This document shows, in pieces, positions 53,401-64,000 of a stretch of DNA of 64,000 bases. Both the position numbers and the translations under genes were made by a program. Position 1 is the stretch's first letter, and each line of letters opens with the position of its first letter. This DNA is from Sceloporus undulatus (lineage: Eukaryota > Chordata > Lepidosauria > Squamata > Phrynosomatidae): positions 131,108,019 to 131,172,018 of the forward strand of contig NC_056525.1 in assembly GCF_019175285.1 (NCBI RefSeq), given 5' to 3'. Under the pieces are notes generated by a model that was given only the letters and a program-made list of their open reading frames with translations, was not told the origin of the DNA and did no database searches.

Positions 53401-53948
53401 GTCAAAGCCTTGTCAAAATTTGTGTGGACTGTACCTTCATTCTCATGGAGAACCACAGGAGAGGGTTGGGGGACTCCCACCCTAAAGAACTGCTCAGCTC
53501 TACGACGTTTCTGACATTTAGCTGCACCAGTTCAGATGACCAATTTGTGTGAGTCGAGACCCGAAGGAAGAATAAATAGTTACACATTTGTGTTCTTCTT
53601 AAAATCAGGTTAATAGATGGATAAAGCTAAATGCATCTAATAATTCTGATGATAAAAAATTTGTTGAGTAGAAAAAAGTTGAACTACTTCAGTTACCGCA
53701 GAAGAAGAAGAAAACTCCCTAGAAGCAAAATTACATAAACAAAAGATAAATATTCCATTTACCACACACAGATAACAGCATAGAAATAATGACAAAATGA
53801 TGCATACATAATCCAAGGCATCTAATTGTGGCTCTCTAATGGTGTTTCTTGAAACTTCTACTCCCCTAAATTCCTATCTATGTGGCTGAGGACTGCTGTC
53901 GGACCACAACATATCTGTGGATACAAGTTGCTCTCTCAGTAAACTTAC

Positions 53949-54062
53949 CTGTTTTCGCTACGCTTGAAGTATTCTGAGTTTTATTATAGTTATTATTAAA
54001 AAGCTTTCTGCATTTCCTCCATTCGTTTCGGATACCTACAAATACTTTCGACACACTCTTAA
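53949..54062 (-). CDS. SUCO: SUCO coiled-coil exon (RMEEMQKAF)
   Basis: The minus strand reads [17 protein letters not shown], then in a second frame NNYNKTQNTSSVAK, followed by a gtaag donor at 53948. Mammalian SUCO has [20 protein letters not shown] then VKLQNTSRIAEEQ. It is the next exon after the 56.0-57.1 kb block, consistent with an intact inverted gene order. Confidence 0.65.
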
Positions 54063-54080
54063 GAGTACACCCACTTTTCA

Positions 54081-54461
54081 TCTATAACCACTTCTGTTTT
54101 TCTCCTATCACGCTATGTACCAGGAAGGTTAAGAAAGGCCTAATCTGGTCTTTTTACATGCCCTTACTTAAAGGAAATAGGGTAGGATGCTTTCCCAAAA
54201 CAAAATTATCCGATTAATTTTCTGGACTATGGTGCTGCTGAACATTTCCTTTGTACTCTGAAAAGTAACATTCAATCTTGCCTACTGTAATATGGGCTGC
54301 GCTTTCCCACTTTCACACTTAGGTTGACTTTGGTAAATTTGGGGGGAAAAGTTGGCCTATTAACTCAATCAATAAATAAAACATCTCCAAAGAACATTTG
54401 GCACTGGGCTTATACTCAGTGTGCATATTGCGGACTCTACTATTATGGGACACATTTTGTT
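54081..54461. other. Intron-like stretch, nothing recognised
   Basis: No repeat or exon recognised between the coiled-coil exon and the Tigger-like element. Confidence 0.3.
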
Positions 54462-55795
54462 TGATACCGGTTATGTGTCTCCCTTATACAAAATGTTCCA
54501 AAATTGTTACCTTTTTAGCACTGACGTGACCGGGACAAAAGCAGAGGCCGACGCAACCCCCACACATTCTTCAGGTGGGAAGGTGGGGAAAAGGCGCAGC
54601 TTGAGTTTGCAGGCAAAGTTCACCAACTGGTGACTCCTGTGCTGCGTCCTCCCTGCCAACTGCCACGTGACACGGAGGTCCACCAGCAGGATGCAGCTGT
54701 AGCAGCTGCTGATAAAACCATACTCTAGGCTTTGGCCTAGAGTAGCGACCCATAACAAAAATTAGCCTTCCTCAGCCTCTATCCCCTTCACCCTTGGCTC
54801 CCAGTCACTGCTTTTCCAACTTCAGGCAGATGGAAACCAGTAATAGCAGCAATTCTGGCAGTGATGGTGGGGATGCTTTTTCTCTGCTCTTCCCTCTCTG
54901 AGTGCCACCCAGCCACCCCGCTCTGCAGGCTGCGGTGCAAGCTCTGGGGAGCCTCTGCAACTCCTGCCCATCTGCAACAAATGGCACCTCAACTTACTGC
55001 GGACAAACTGAGCGTGTCTGGAGAAGAGGCCCCCCATCTCCACAAGCAGTTGTTCATTGCCCACTAATGTCTGGGGCTGGGGAAGTGCCACCGGACCAGC
55101 CATGGTACTGGGAGGGGGAGTTGCCGCAATTTGCACTATTGTATCCACAGTTGCTGCCACCACTTCGTGTCTGTTGGCATGGTACTTTGCTGCTTCATGT
55201 CGCAGAAGAATCAGTAAAAGCGAAGGGAATTGAACGCTGCAAGGTTTATTCCTTAGCAATGGCAAGCAGCCCTTCTTCTTGTTTCCACAGCACTAGGAGC
55301 CAGTGCATATGGTGCAGGAGGGAATGCCGAGAGGAAGAAGGGATGCTTGAGTTGGCGGGACTGACTCACAGCTTCAGATCTCTTGCCCTGGCTGTACCAC
55401 TTTACTGCAGCTGAAGCAGAAAGTAAGCTAATAAACAGCATTCACGACCAGCAGGGTTAAGGAAGAGGAGGCAGTGGCTGTGGCTAGTACAAACCACTAC
55501 TGCCACCTCCCCCTCTCCAGCATCATGATAATCCTGTATGCTCTGCCCACCCTACATGGGCATGATGGTAGCTATGAGCTGCGCTTACATCTCTTTCTCG
55601 GAAATTCACTTCATGTGCCCAAGGGGAAGCCGAAAACAGCGCCTTCATGTTTGTGGAGGGGGGAGACAGGACACTTGTGGGACTCTGGAATTACAAATAA
55701 AGTAATTTTTTACTTGTATCCAAAAATACAGCAAATTCAAATTCCAAACCATTCTAGTCCTACGCATTTTGGATAAGGGATACTAACCTGTATAA
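54462..55795. mobile_element. Tigger-like element with long unexplained interior
   Basis: Left end ataccggttatgtgtctccc, right end (inverted) tatacaggttagtatccctt, the 'gagtatcccttatccg' termini. The roughly 1.2-kb interior (54.54-55.65 kb) is GC-richer and unrelated to the short MITE; its open frames are not recognised. Confidence 0.5.
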
Positions 55796-56002
55796 GCTTT
55801 ATATGCTTTCGTTTATGGTCCTTCTATTTCCTTGCTCTCCCAAAGATTTCTACCTCTATACCTGTACTTCTTGTTCCATTATTTCCATAAGACCTTTCAA
55901 ATCTATTAGTTGTATATCGGCAAAAATATTTGCTTGTTTAGTTTCAAAGATGATTTTCTCATAACTTTTTAAATGGAATCTTGAATATAAGGACCTCCAT
56001 AC

Positions 56003-57120
56003 CTTGCCGCGTTCTTCTCAGTACCGGCTGCTGATAGACCATTATTTACTTCCAGGGCTTTAATACGATTGTTCAATCTCCTATAAACACAGACTCTTTT
56101 TGGTTTGATCCATGAAACAAGATTTCCATTTCCATAAGCCAATCTGTGGAATTCTGCAGCTCAGCTCAAAAGTCTGTAGCAGTCGTGGCAAACCACCAGA
56201 CACAGGAATAGAAAGAAACTGTTTCCTCAACTGTTGCTCATCATCTTTATTTTCCAAAGAAGATGACTCTACCTGAGATGCCACTTGCTTTTCCACATCT
56301 AAAGAGCTAATTTTTGTTTCTCCTTTCACAGTTTTCTGTGGCACCTTTTAACATTAGGCTGTGGAAACAGTCTTATTATTAATTTGAAATAATTCAGCCG
56401 ATGGTTTTTTCTTCTGTGCTCACTTTCATGGAATTCAGTTACAATCCTGGTTTAGATTGTTTTTCTTTCACAGACCCTACAACTCCATCTTCTTCTCCAT
56501 GGATTTCCTCTTGTGAAGGTTATCTCTGATACCTTTCCAATGCACTTTCCATGTTTCCAGGCTCTGCGGACACACTCTATTGTAGAAAGTGGACTTGACT
56601 CTTGTTGTAACATCCAAGAGAATGGGACGAGATACCGTTTGTGGGTGACTAGGCTCCAGTTCAAAGTATCCTCAGTCTGATTAATACTGGCCTCATTCAG
56701 CAGACTGCTTGAGACACCTATAACAGTTTCTGCAGGTTCTGCAATTAAGGCATTCGTTTCTCTGAGGATGTTCATGTACCAAAACATTCCACTGATTTTG
56801 GTTGGGACTAGCTGGGATTTGCCACGTAGCAGCAGAATCATATTTTTTCCAAGTGCTGTCACTTTTGCTGTGGTGGCGATGAAGCATCGCTCTTGTTGAA
56901 CCACCACTTGAAACACATATTTGAAAAGCTAGAAATACAAACAGGACTGTCACCAGATCATAGCATAACATTTGTGTTCCGATCAAACCATCGTATTTCT
57001 TCTTCTTGTTCATCACTTGGCAGTAAGGGTCACTGTGACTGACTTGATTTCCTCTTATATCATGGACTAGCTGAACAATTGGGCTCCTCTCTTTGTTATA
57101 TTGAAAGGATACCACCTCCT
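56003..57120 (-). CDS. SUCO: SUCO large downstream exon(s): linker to coiled coil, frames disrupted
   Basis: Minus-strand blocks in different frames match successive parts of mammalian SUCO: [9 protein letters not shown] (about 57.08 kb), DEQEEE..WF then CISSFS (about 56.93-57.0 kb), a collinear weaker block IATTAKVTALGKNMILLLRG (like RTALSKGKDYLVLAQPP), [32 protein letters not shown] and [10 protein letters not shown] near 56.05-56.3 kb, ending at a gtatgg donor at 56002. At least five frame changes are needed over 1.1 kb. It may be two exons fused without a visible intron. The product would be the acidic linker and start of the coiled coil. Confidence 0.65.
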
Positions 57121-57125
57121 TTCAG

Positions 57126-57708
57126 TCTGTGGTAGTCTGAGATAGAAAGAGTAGCAAGCCTACAAACACATGTTTGAAACTCAGATATCAAGATGTGCCC
57201 AGCACAGGTTTAAAAAACAGCTTTAAATAGTCAGTGTATTAAAGTCAAATGTGGCCCGTTTTTAAATTCAAGATTTTTTAAAAACTATAGAAACTTGGAA
57301 AGTTATTCTGAATTAGCAACTGTTCTGTAACCCAATGCAATTCTATTTAAAATGCTTCAAAATGCTCTGCAAAAAGGACTTACTAGCAAAGCAAGAATTA
57401 AAAAGTTTCTCCTGTATAAAGCAAAAAGAAACCATATGCTAAGCTCGGACTTAATACTTCTTTAGGATTGCATTTTGGGGGAGTACAAGAAAGGCTTGGC
57501 TGAATTGATGGACTATGTCTGGATGGAAATAAGGAAGGGTGGAACAGCTAGGAGTCAGGATGAAGTCAACATTGAGGGATTGAAAATGGGGACTTTATAC
57601 TTTCTTCTTTAACTGTGTTTTTTTCTCTTGATTAAAATTTACTGTAAACACCTACAAGATTGTTGCATTGGGCAATTTAAAAAATTCAACCACTAACATG
57701 TCACTTAC
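57126..57708. other. Intron between inverted SUCO exons
   Basis: AT-rich, no recognised repeat. It separates the ERSPIVQLV block from the SENTTATS exon. Confidence 0.4.
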
Positions 57709-57802
57709 TTCTAAGGATGGAAAACAGCGGTTGTCTGGTTTCTGGTAGCTTGGGGTGCCATCGTGGAAGTGGCAGTAGTATTTTCAGAGGACGTTCTACT
57801 TT
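57709..57802 (-). CDS. SUCO: SUCO exon 15-like: SENATATA segment
   Basis: On the minus strand, acceptor tttgatag at 57803 and a gtaagtg donor at 57708 enclose SRTSSENTTATSTMAPQATR and NQTTAVFHP, matching [19 protein letters not shown] of mammals. A TAG two bases before the donor falls in this frame and may be a sequence error or a phase artefact. Confidence 0.65.
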
Positions 57803-58149
57803 CTATCAAATAATATAAATTTACAGCTGCTGAAATCATATAATAGGTATTGTCTGTGGCTACAACGGATAAGAAGAGGAATGAAAAAGGCCTATAAATG
57901 CATCTTGATTTTAAAAGGAACTCTTACTACAGATAAACCTTGTATACCATACTTCTCTTTTTCTGGTGGACTTCTTGAAGGGAGGCGAAAGAAAGAGATT
58001 TTCCCCACAGCTCCCAAACTAAATCCTGAATCTGAACCCAAATTCCTCCCTCCCACTTAACCACACTGTGTTCCAAAACCCGACTCCGCCACCACTATAG
58101 GTTTTTCACCAATAAAAACAAACAATATATGGAATCGAGACAAAACAAG

Positions 58150-58410
58150 AACAACTCCTCAGCATGGGTGTAGTACGTTTGAGCACTGGGCTATGACTCG
58201 GAGGACCAGGGTTTCGCATCCTGCTTGGCCATGAACTACAGTAAGAATTGGGCAAGTCACACTTTCTCAGCTTCAGCGGCTGGCAATGGCAACCCCCCTC
58301 TGAAGAAACAAAACCTGTCCAAAAAACCCTATTATAATAAGCCTTAGGGTCACTTAAGTGGGGAAATGACTTAAAGGCAAGCAACAAACAACAAGAACAA
58401 AGTTCCATCA
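58150..58410 (+). mobile_element. BovB-tailed tRNA-derived SINE, full length
   Basis: Head ggtgtagtacgtttgagcac then ggaccagggtttcgcatcct (B box region), body ctggcaatggcaacccccct, tail gggtcacttaagtggggaaa, tgacttaaaggcaagcaaca. Small indels throughout. Confidence 0.7.
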
Positions 58411-58414
58411 AAAT

Positions 58415-58985
58415 CTAGCTCTTGAAGTTTAAATCCATGGAGATTACTCTCCTTTTGGGGTAGCAGAAAAACACGTTATGAAAAACATTCAGGTATTTAG
58501 AAAGTGTTATCATGTCACTCCATCGGGTCTAGCCTGAAAAGAGAAACCATCCCTCTATAACCACCTCTAGAGGGAGAGATGGGCAGGCCAACTCAGGTTT
58601 GCCTGAAAAAGAAGAAAGGCCCTCCCTCCATCTGCCATGGCAAGTGGAGAGGTGGTTTGCTGGCTTTCCCCCTTCCCTCCCTTCTCCTTTTGGTTGTTTT
58701 AGATTGTAGCCTGCGGCAGGGAATATCTAATTTAAAATAATGTTGTAATCCGCGATAGACTTTTGGCTGAGAGCGTTGGTAAAATACTGTAAAAAATAAA
58801 ATAATAATACAAAAGTCCCTACCCCAATCTTTGTTTTTTTCTAGTCAAAACCTATTCATTAACTTCCATCTTCCTCACTGGACTCTTTCCCAGACTGCTG
58901 ACTATCCTTGCTGCCTGCTCTGAATGGATTTCCAATTTATCAACTTTGTTCTTGAAATTGCACCCAAATTGGCACGGTATTCAGG
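58415..58985 (-). mobile_element. CR1 fragment split by an L2-like 3' tail
   Basis: 58415-58560 and 58830-58985 are minus-orientation CR1 pieces (gtgttatcatgtcactccat; cttgaaattgcacccaaatt). Between them 58561-58815 ends gttgtaatccgcgatagact … aaataaaataataata, an L2-type tail. Confidence 0.5.
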
Positions 58986-59053
58986 TAAGTCCTGGAATCA
59001 TGCAGACTAAATTACCAAAACTACATGTGTGGCTTAAACTCAAAACATATTAT

Positions 59054-59769
59054 TGTGGTGGCTGGGTTCCCACCACCTGAAGACTCTCCTGAACTACAAA
59101 CGGGTTACTCTGGAGGAGGTGTACCTGCTACTGATAGATGACCATCACATGCTAATGAGAGCTACATCATAGCTGGCTTTTCACGTAAGGCTCCCTTGCA
59201 TCAACGTGCCAGGCGCCAGTTTCAAAAGTTCCAAGAGAGGGGTTTAAATTACCCATTGTAGGACATGTTTGTCCTTTGTTCTCCATCTTGGCTGGTTTGG
59301 AGAACCGAGGTCTGTCCTCTGAGAGCCGGCGGATGGCTCTGACATGCAGGTAGAGTGGCACGGAGGCCAACTCCCTGATTCCAAGAACTCACAAGGACTG
59401 CAATCCCATCATTGTGTGAGTAGCTTAGGAACAGTGTTAGTCCGGCACGTCAGGTTTTGTTATGTTTTATCCTAATAGCTTGCTGAAACGAACTCTTTGC
59501 ACTATGCTTTTCTAGACCTGCATAGCCAAGGTGGCTTCTTGCAACCGTAATGCTATCTTTCTTCTATTCTATGCATTTCTTTAAATAAACTTCTTCTTTT
59601 AAAAGCATCTGCTATCCTCTTGGGCTCCTGTCCACCGTGCCTTATCTCGGTATTGATTGCTGTTGGTTAGCGAGAAAGGAAACTATATCTCTCTCTCAAG
59701 CAAGTCTCCGTGTGTTGATTGGGCCCTATCGTTTATTGTGCTTGGGAAATATAGTTATTTTATAATTCA
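59054..59769 (+). mobile_element. Solo or leading LTR of an endogenous retrovirus-like element (fossil)
   Basis: It begins tgtggtggctgggttcccac, holds a polyadenylation signal at 59583-59588, and is followed by tggtggcagcggaagatt at 59775, which looks like a primer-binding site. No gag, pol or env was recognised downstream, and no second LTR. Tentative and clearly not a whole element. Confidence 0.35.
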
Positions 59770-60019
59770 CTGCGTGGTGGCAGCGGAAGATTAGTCTTTT
59801 TTTAAGGGATCTCCCTGAGAGTAATAGCCACCACAGGGCTTTGCTCTCAAGGAGGAACCAATCAAATATTGAACGAAAATTAACAATTTCTGCAGCCACA
59901 TTACACCCCACCCTGCTCATGGAGTTCAGTAAATTTATATGGCTTCTGTCTACATAGTTTTGCATTCATCATGTATCTATTTGGAATTTTTCCTTTTCTG
60001 ACTATTTGAAGGTTAGACC

Positions 60020-60090
60020 AGATGGTGTAGTATGGTTTGAGCAGTGATCTATGTCTGCGCAGGGTTCAAATTCTGCTCGCTATGGGTTTT
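60020..60090 (+). mobile_element. tRNA-derived SINE head fragment
   Basis: ccagatggtgtagtatggtt, gcagggttcaaattctgctc match the head of the BovB-tailed SINE at 58150. Confidence 0.45.
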
Positions 60091-60147
60091 TTTTCTTCCC
60101 CTTTCACCAGCCCACCTTTCTTATAATTTCCATTTTTGTTCCCAAAC

Positions 60148-60600
60148 TTAGGGCGGACAGATGGCCCAAAAGCAGCGTGGGCGTATTTTACAGTTAGGGA
60201 CTGCACACCAACTGCCAGTCCAATCTAGAAGTGCTGGCGGCAGCTCTGGCGCATCCCATCCACATGGGCGCCACCCTGTATGGCGCGACACAGGGACGTC
60301 TCGTGCCGTCCCAGCCCCCTATGGCATCTGGCAGGCGCAGAAAGAAACGCCAATGCAGTGGCTTAGCACCAGCCCTGCCGGGATGCTTGGACCCAAGGAC
60401 CCGGTCACCCCTTTTCCAGCCAAGAGAGCCCATTTGCCATTCCTTTGGCCTGGAAAATGCCAGATTGGGGCCCAGGGGCTGCCGTGAGGCTGCCTGGCCC
60501 CATCTAGCGCAAACAAGAATGACTGCGGCCACCCTTGGGGTGGTCTGTACCAGGCCATATATGCCTTTCTACTGCTAAGGGAACCGGTGAAGCAGCCTAT
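60148..60600. other. GC-rich segment, possible MITE
   Basis: It begins tagggcggacagatggccca and ends near ggggtggtctgtaccaggcc, loosely inverted in the style of the hAT-like MITEs. Open frames on both strands here follow from base composition and are not recognised. Confidence 0.3.
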
Positions 60601-61489
60601 CTGCCTCCCCTTTTTTTCATTGTTGTTTATGATTTAAATTTATGAGTCTTCTCCCATCAACCCATCTGAAGAAGCCACAGAAATCCCAGAAAGCTCATTT
60701 TAAAAAAAAATCAGGTGTGCAAGATTTCCCCATCTTTTCTTTTAACAGATATTGTCCTCCCTTTGGAACTGTAATGTGAAAAATATGGGGATATTTTATT
60801 TAACAGGAAGCAATCCCGATTTTTGGATGCTTTTAAAAACATCAACAATGAGCAATTTACAGAAGCAAGAGTACTCTAAATGGAAACATACGAAAAATAC
60901 TTATAATTTATATTGCCATAATAATATCAAATTTGTATTTAGACACTCATGCAACCTCCACGAAATGGAGAAGACTTGGATTTAGTAGTAGTTAGAACTC
61001 TTTTGCTCGCCTCTTGATTCTAAAGACTTTACTGTAATAAATAAGCAAGTGAATCAGATTCATACTTCAACCCCCAAAGTTCACTACGCATTCTACTCAA
61101 TCCCAATAAGAAAATACCACCTGTGTTGTTTAGTGGTTGTGTAGGATTTGCAACTCATCCAGGGCGCATCCCACCCTTCTCTTAAGATTTCCATTGGACA
61201 TAGGATTTTCAAAACATGTCTTTATTAAAACTGTTAATCATAATGGCCACTCCCTTTTTAATGGTTTTAATGTAGACTGATTATTTGATGCGTTTGTATT
61301 TTAGAAAAAAAAGGAACTTTCACAAAACAAACAGAATTTTTTTAAGTTAAGTGGCTGTGTTTAATAAGTGATACATATTGAAAAGATATTATTAGCACTC
61401 ACTCACAGAAGAAGAAGAAGCTAAACATGAGCTAAGGAATGCAACCACCAAATAATTAAATAGTTATTCCAAAACAGCCATTAATTTAC
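60601..61489. other. Intron-like stretch, nothing recognised
   Basis: AT-rich, lies between inverted SUCO exons. Confidence 0.35.
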
Positions 61490-61580
61490 CTTGTTCCACA
61501 GAGCCTTCTCTGTTTTGCTCCAGGATATTGCAGCCTATACATATTTAAATGGATCTTAAAGTATCAAAGAATATGATTGA
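61490..61580 (-). CDS. SUCO: SUCO exon 14-like: [12 protein letters not shown] segment
   Basis: On the minus strand the sequence reads [10 protein letters not shown] with small gaps, then GSVEQ and a gtaaat donor at 61489. Mammalian SUCO has [20 protein letters not shown] here. The 5' limit is blurred by indels and the exon probably extends to about 61.6 kb. Confidence 0.6.
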
Positions 61581-61739
61581 AAAATCTTGCAGAAAACCTG
61601 CATTCCCAAGTTGTTTTCCCACAGTTCTTAATGCTTATGTTGGCATGCAGCCCAATTTACACAGTGTGCTTACAGCTTTGACAAACCCAAATATGATTTG
61701 GTAAGATGTGGCCAAGACACAGTGTACTTATTTAAAAAC

Positions 61740-61960
61740 AGTATCAACTAAACTGTGCCAGGTTAAATGCCTGTACTGCAGCCTTCACTCAAGACCACAG
61801 TTGCGAGGTCAGACCAGCAAAGGCAATCAGGCTTGATCCTTCCGAGGTCGCTAAATGAGTACCCAGACTGTGGGGGCACTAGCTTATTGCTATTAGCTTA
61901 CTTGCGTTCACCTATGATCTTGGAATCGGGTTATAAATAAAAACCAAAAAAAATCTTACT
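61740..61960 (+). mobile_element. Sauria-type SINE
   Basis: gttaaatgcctgtactgcag (tRNA-like head), ccttccgaggtcgctaaatg, agtacccagactgtgggggc and an end ggttataaataaaaacc. Typical squamate SINE body, with indels. Confidence 0.75.
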
Positions 61961-63535
61961 ATTCAAATTTATAGTTGTTGAGCCAAGAAAAATAAATCTT
62001 CACTCAATAGTTCAAAAAGGTCTTTAACAGATCCACTGATTAAAACAGACCTGAAAACTAATTACTGGTACATTATCTTTAATAGTATTCTTTTACAGTG
62101 CGACAGTACTTATATGGAATAACTCCCAATACTATCCCATTATTTTGGGCACCGTGCTCCAGCCAGCATTAATGATTCTAAAATCTCAGGGCCCTCCCTT
62201 ATTCTGTTGAAACAATGTCTCAAAGGTTGACAGGGTGGCCTGTTCCTTAATAACCCAGAGTTCAACATGAGGATGAAATTTGTTCATCCAGCTGGTATTC
62301 TATTCCCATTTTTTGCTGTGGTCTTGATATTGGCCTACCATTTAAAACAGTCTAAGCTAATACCCCTTTTCTTTCAAATGACATTAGTTAAATTTATCCC
62401 TTCCTGAAAATTAGGTGTATTAAGAAGAGACAGAGAAGAGGCGGTGAGCAAACCTTTCCTGAATATCCAAATAGAAAGGATTTTCTTTCATTTTTATTTA
62501 TTTTTTAACCGGAGATCTGAATCTCTGCATATTACTCATAGATTTCCTCTTAAAATACTGAGGTGAAAGGGGCATCCATCCAGTCACACCGGACGTAAAA
62601 CATCTTTGATAAAAAAATTACATGCAAGGGAACCCATGTAGAGTTTCTTATATATTCATTAGAAAGCCATGAACAGAGTGTTATTCTCTTTGCAAATGTA
62701 CTGTTTAAGTTCACCCAGTTTTTCTGGGATAAATCAAATGATCAGGGGTATAAAATGATTATAAAAAATGACAGTTGCCCCGTTTTCATAGGGATCTGTT
62801 CTGGCCCCTGAAAGGGTGCATATCAATATAGGTTGAAGGGTGCCCCTGAATGCGTTTACCTTACACACCTTAGAACTGTCTCCCCCTCTCCTGCGGATCT
62901 CAAACCCGAGTTAAGAGGACAACTGATTAGTATTATAGTGTAAACTTTTACAGCTTGGTTTAATATGTAATTGTTTGTAGGAAGTTCTAACTCTGAGTTT
63001 CCTTAGTTGGGTATAGCTAAAGCCAAGAAAAGCTTCCCGATTCGGATCGTATCTCCCTTAAGTATCCGTTATATAACTATTTAAATATGAAGCATTCCAA
63101 GCTGATTTTTTTATAGAAGCTGGCCATTAAAGCACATACCTAGTCTTTTGTCATTTTATAGTTTGGATGGCGAAATGTATCTTGGTAGTTCTCAGTGAAT
63201 TTAAAAAAACTTTTCTACTTTACCAACCTAATTGGATATTTCCATAAAATTTGATTTGCGGTCAAACTGGAGGGTGCTATATAAAGTGATTATAATCTTC
63301 TTGTACCTTACAGATTTCTTCTGATGTATTAATGATCTCTTTTGGCGGTTTTAACAGCAATTGAGATTTATACCAAATCATACCTCCTTTTATAACATTT
63401 AAAAACAACTCTATGCAAAATGAGAGCTTCTTAACCATGTCTTATTGAGACTTCCAGTTCTTCTCTCCGGGACAATTCACTCCCCGACCCTTTCATTGTT
63501 CCTTGTTCTTCAATAATTTTGGGTGTGGTGTCTGA
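61961..63535. other. Unresolved stretch, nothing recognised
   Basis: AT-rich, no recognised repeat or SUCO exon. Confidence 0.3.
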
Positions 63536-64000
63536 ATTTTTAAAAACTCTTGGGGGAGTGTTGTTTGTGCGGGGGGTGGATTTTTTTTCATCAAAGAGAA
63601 CTCGCAGGACTGGGTTGAGCTCTCTGCAGCGATTGATGGAAAAAACCAGTCTAGGGGCTTAACATTGGTTTTACTGGAGGATTTTTGAGGGGAAGCCCAC
63701 AGTCTGTTCAGTGATTACTTAAGACTTATCAGTATGGACACTGACGGAACTGCTGCAGTCACCGCACACTTGTGGGTGTTGCTTCTTGCCTACAGATGTG
63801 AAGTTCCAGTTGGTAGCACTCTTGGGGAAAAGTCCGCAGCTAGATCCAGAGTGGCACATTCAGCACAGGGAGCAGAGGATTTCCGGACAGAACGGAACGA
63901 ATGGTCTTGAATGGGGACCACACAGCGAAGTGCTGGGGTGGAGGAATCACTTCACATACGCAGGAGGCGACCTGGAGGTAGTCACACAGGATCTAGGCCC
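63536..64000 (+). mobile_element. CR1 LINE 5' end, runs off the window
   Basis: Plus-strand counterpart of the 5' UTR and ORF1 start at 25.1-24.7 kb: gttgagctctctgcagcgat, gtgattacttaagacttatc, then [10 protein letters not shown] from about 63734. Frames slip soon after. Confidence 0.75.

Larger units (their letters stand above)
53949..61580 (-). other. SUCO: SUCO downstream exon block in inverted orientation
   Basis: Four stretches on the minus strand match SUCO sequence expected just after exon 13, in correct order when read right to left: about 61580-61490 ([10 protein letters not shown]), 57802-57709 (SSENTTATSTMAPQ), about 57120-56003 ([42 protein letters not shown]) and about 54062-53949 (RMEEMQKAF). 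Homology passes between reading frames many times, and nearby repeats carry comparable small indels. Exons 1-13 end on the + strand at 51505, so an inversion junction must lie between 51506 and about 53950. I infer a mis-oriented, low-quality assembly segment; an inverted partial duplication or real rearrangement cannot be excluded from sequence alone. Confidence 0.75.

Noticed and set aside
54822-55414. 147- and 170-codon frames on opposite strands
   Set aside because: Mutually overlapping antisense frames inside a Tigger-bounded segment, without splice context or recognised similarity; kept only as an unexplained interior.
1-64000. CRISPR arrays, operons, prophage or toxin systems
   Set aside because: Spliced exons, LINEs and SINEs show vertebrate nuclear DNA; no regularly spaced repeats with unique spacers were seen.
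51506-64000. Reading the inverted 3' block as a second, decayed SUCO pseudogene
   Set aside because: Possible, but the exon order, retained introns and splice signals, and similar indels in unrelated repeats fit a mis-oriented low-quality assembly segment better; kept as an alternative under findings.

Overview
This is vertebrate nuclear DNA, most probably from a squamate reptile (lizard-type). The coding content is one large, intron-rich host gene. The rest is dominated by LINEs (CR1, RTE-BovB, L2-like, a little L1), Sauria-type and BovB-tailed SINEs, and many short inverted-repeat DNA transposons (Tigger-like, hAT, palindromic MITEs). Sauria-type SINEs beside abundant BovB and CR1 with the 3' end 'atagaatcatagagttgg' are what suggest a squamate; the genus cannot be told from sequence alone.

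The gene is SUCO (SUN domain-containing ossification factor; C1orf9/osteopotentia; yeast Slp1 family), an ER membrane glycoprotein. Thirteen consecutive exons with clean GT-AG borders and matching phases lie on the + strand from 7101 to 51505 and encode about 433 residues: a signal peptide, an acidic low-complexity region and the whole SUN-like domain. A CpG-rich promoter (about 6840-7170) with GC box, CCAAT, CRE-like and NRF1-like motifs precedes exon 1. A short uORF overlaps the start codon.

Layout: 1-6600, intergenic, L2/BovB/CR1 pieces, a 5S-headed SINE and MITEs. 6840-7171, promoter and exon 1. 7172-14469, intron 1, mostly CR1, BovB and L2. 14470-51505, exons 2-13 with repeat-filled introns. 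51506-64000, an anomalous tail: recognisable downstream SUCO exons (linker, coiled coil) are present but on the MINUS strand, in the correct order for that strand (61.5, then 57.75, then 57.1-56.0, then 54.0 kb), with many small reading-frame slips. Repeats in the same block look equally indel-ridden. The simplest reading is that this 3' block is inverted and of low base quality (an assembly join or gap fill) rather than a true break of an essential gene.

No bacterial-type systems, CRISPR arrays or rRNA operons are present. The points most worth a second look are the split SUCO gene, an unclassified three-copy repeat in and near the SUCO introns, a hammerhead-ribozyme-like core in a Penelope-like terminal repeat, the overlapping uORF, and several structurally unusual non-autonomous DNA transposons.
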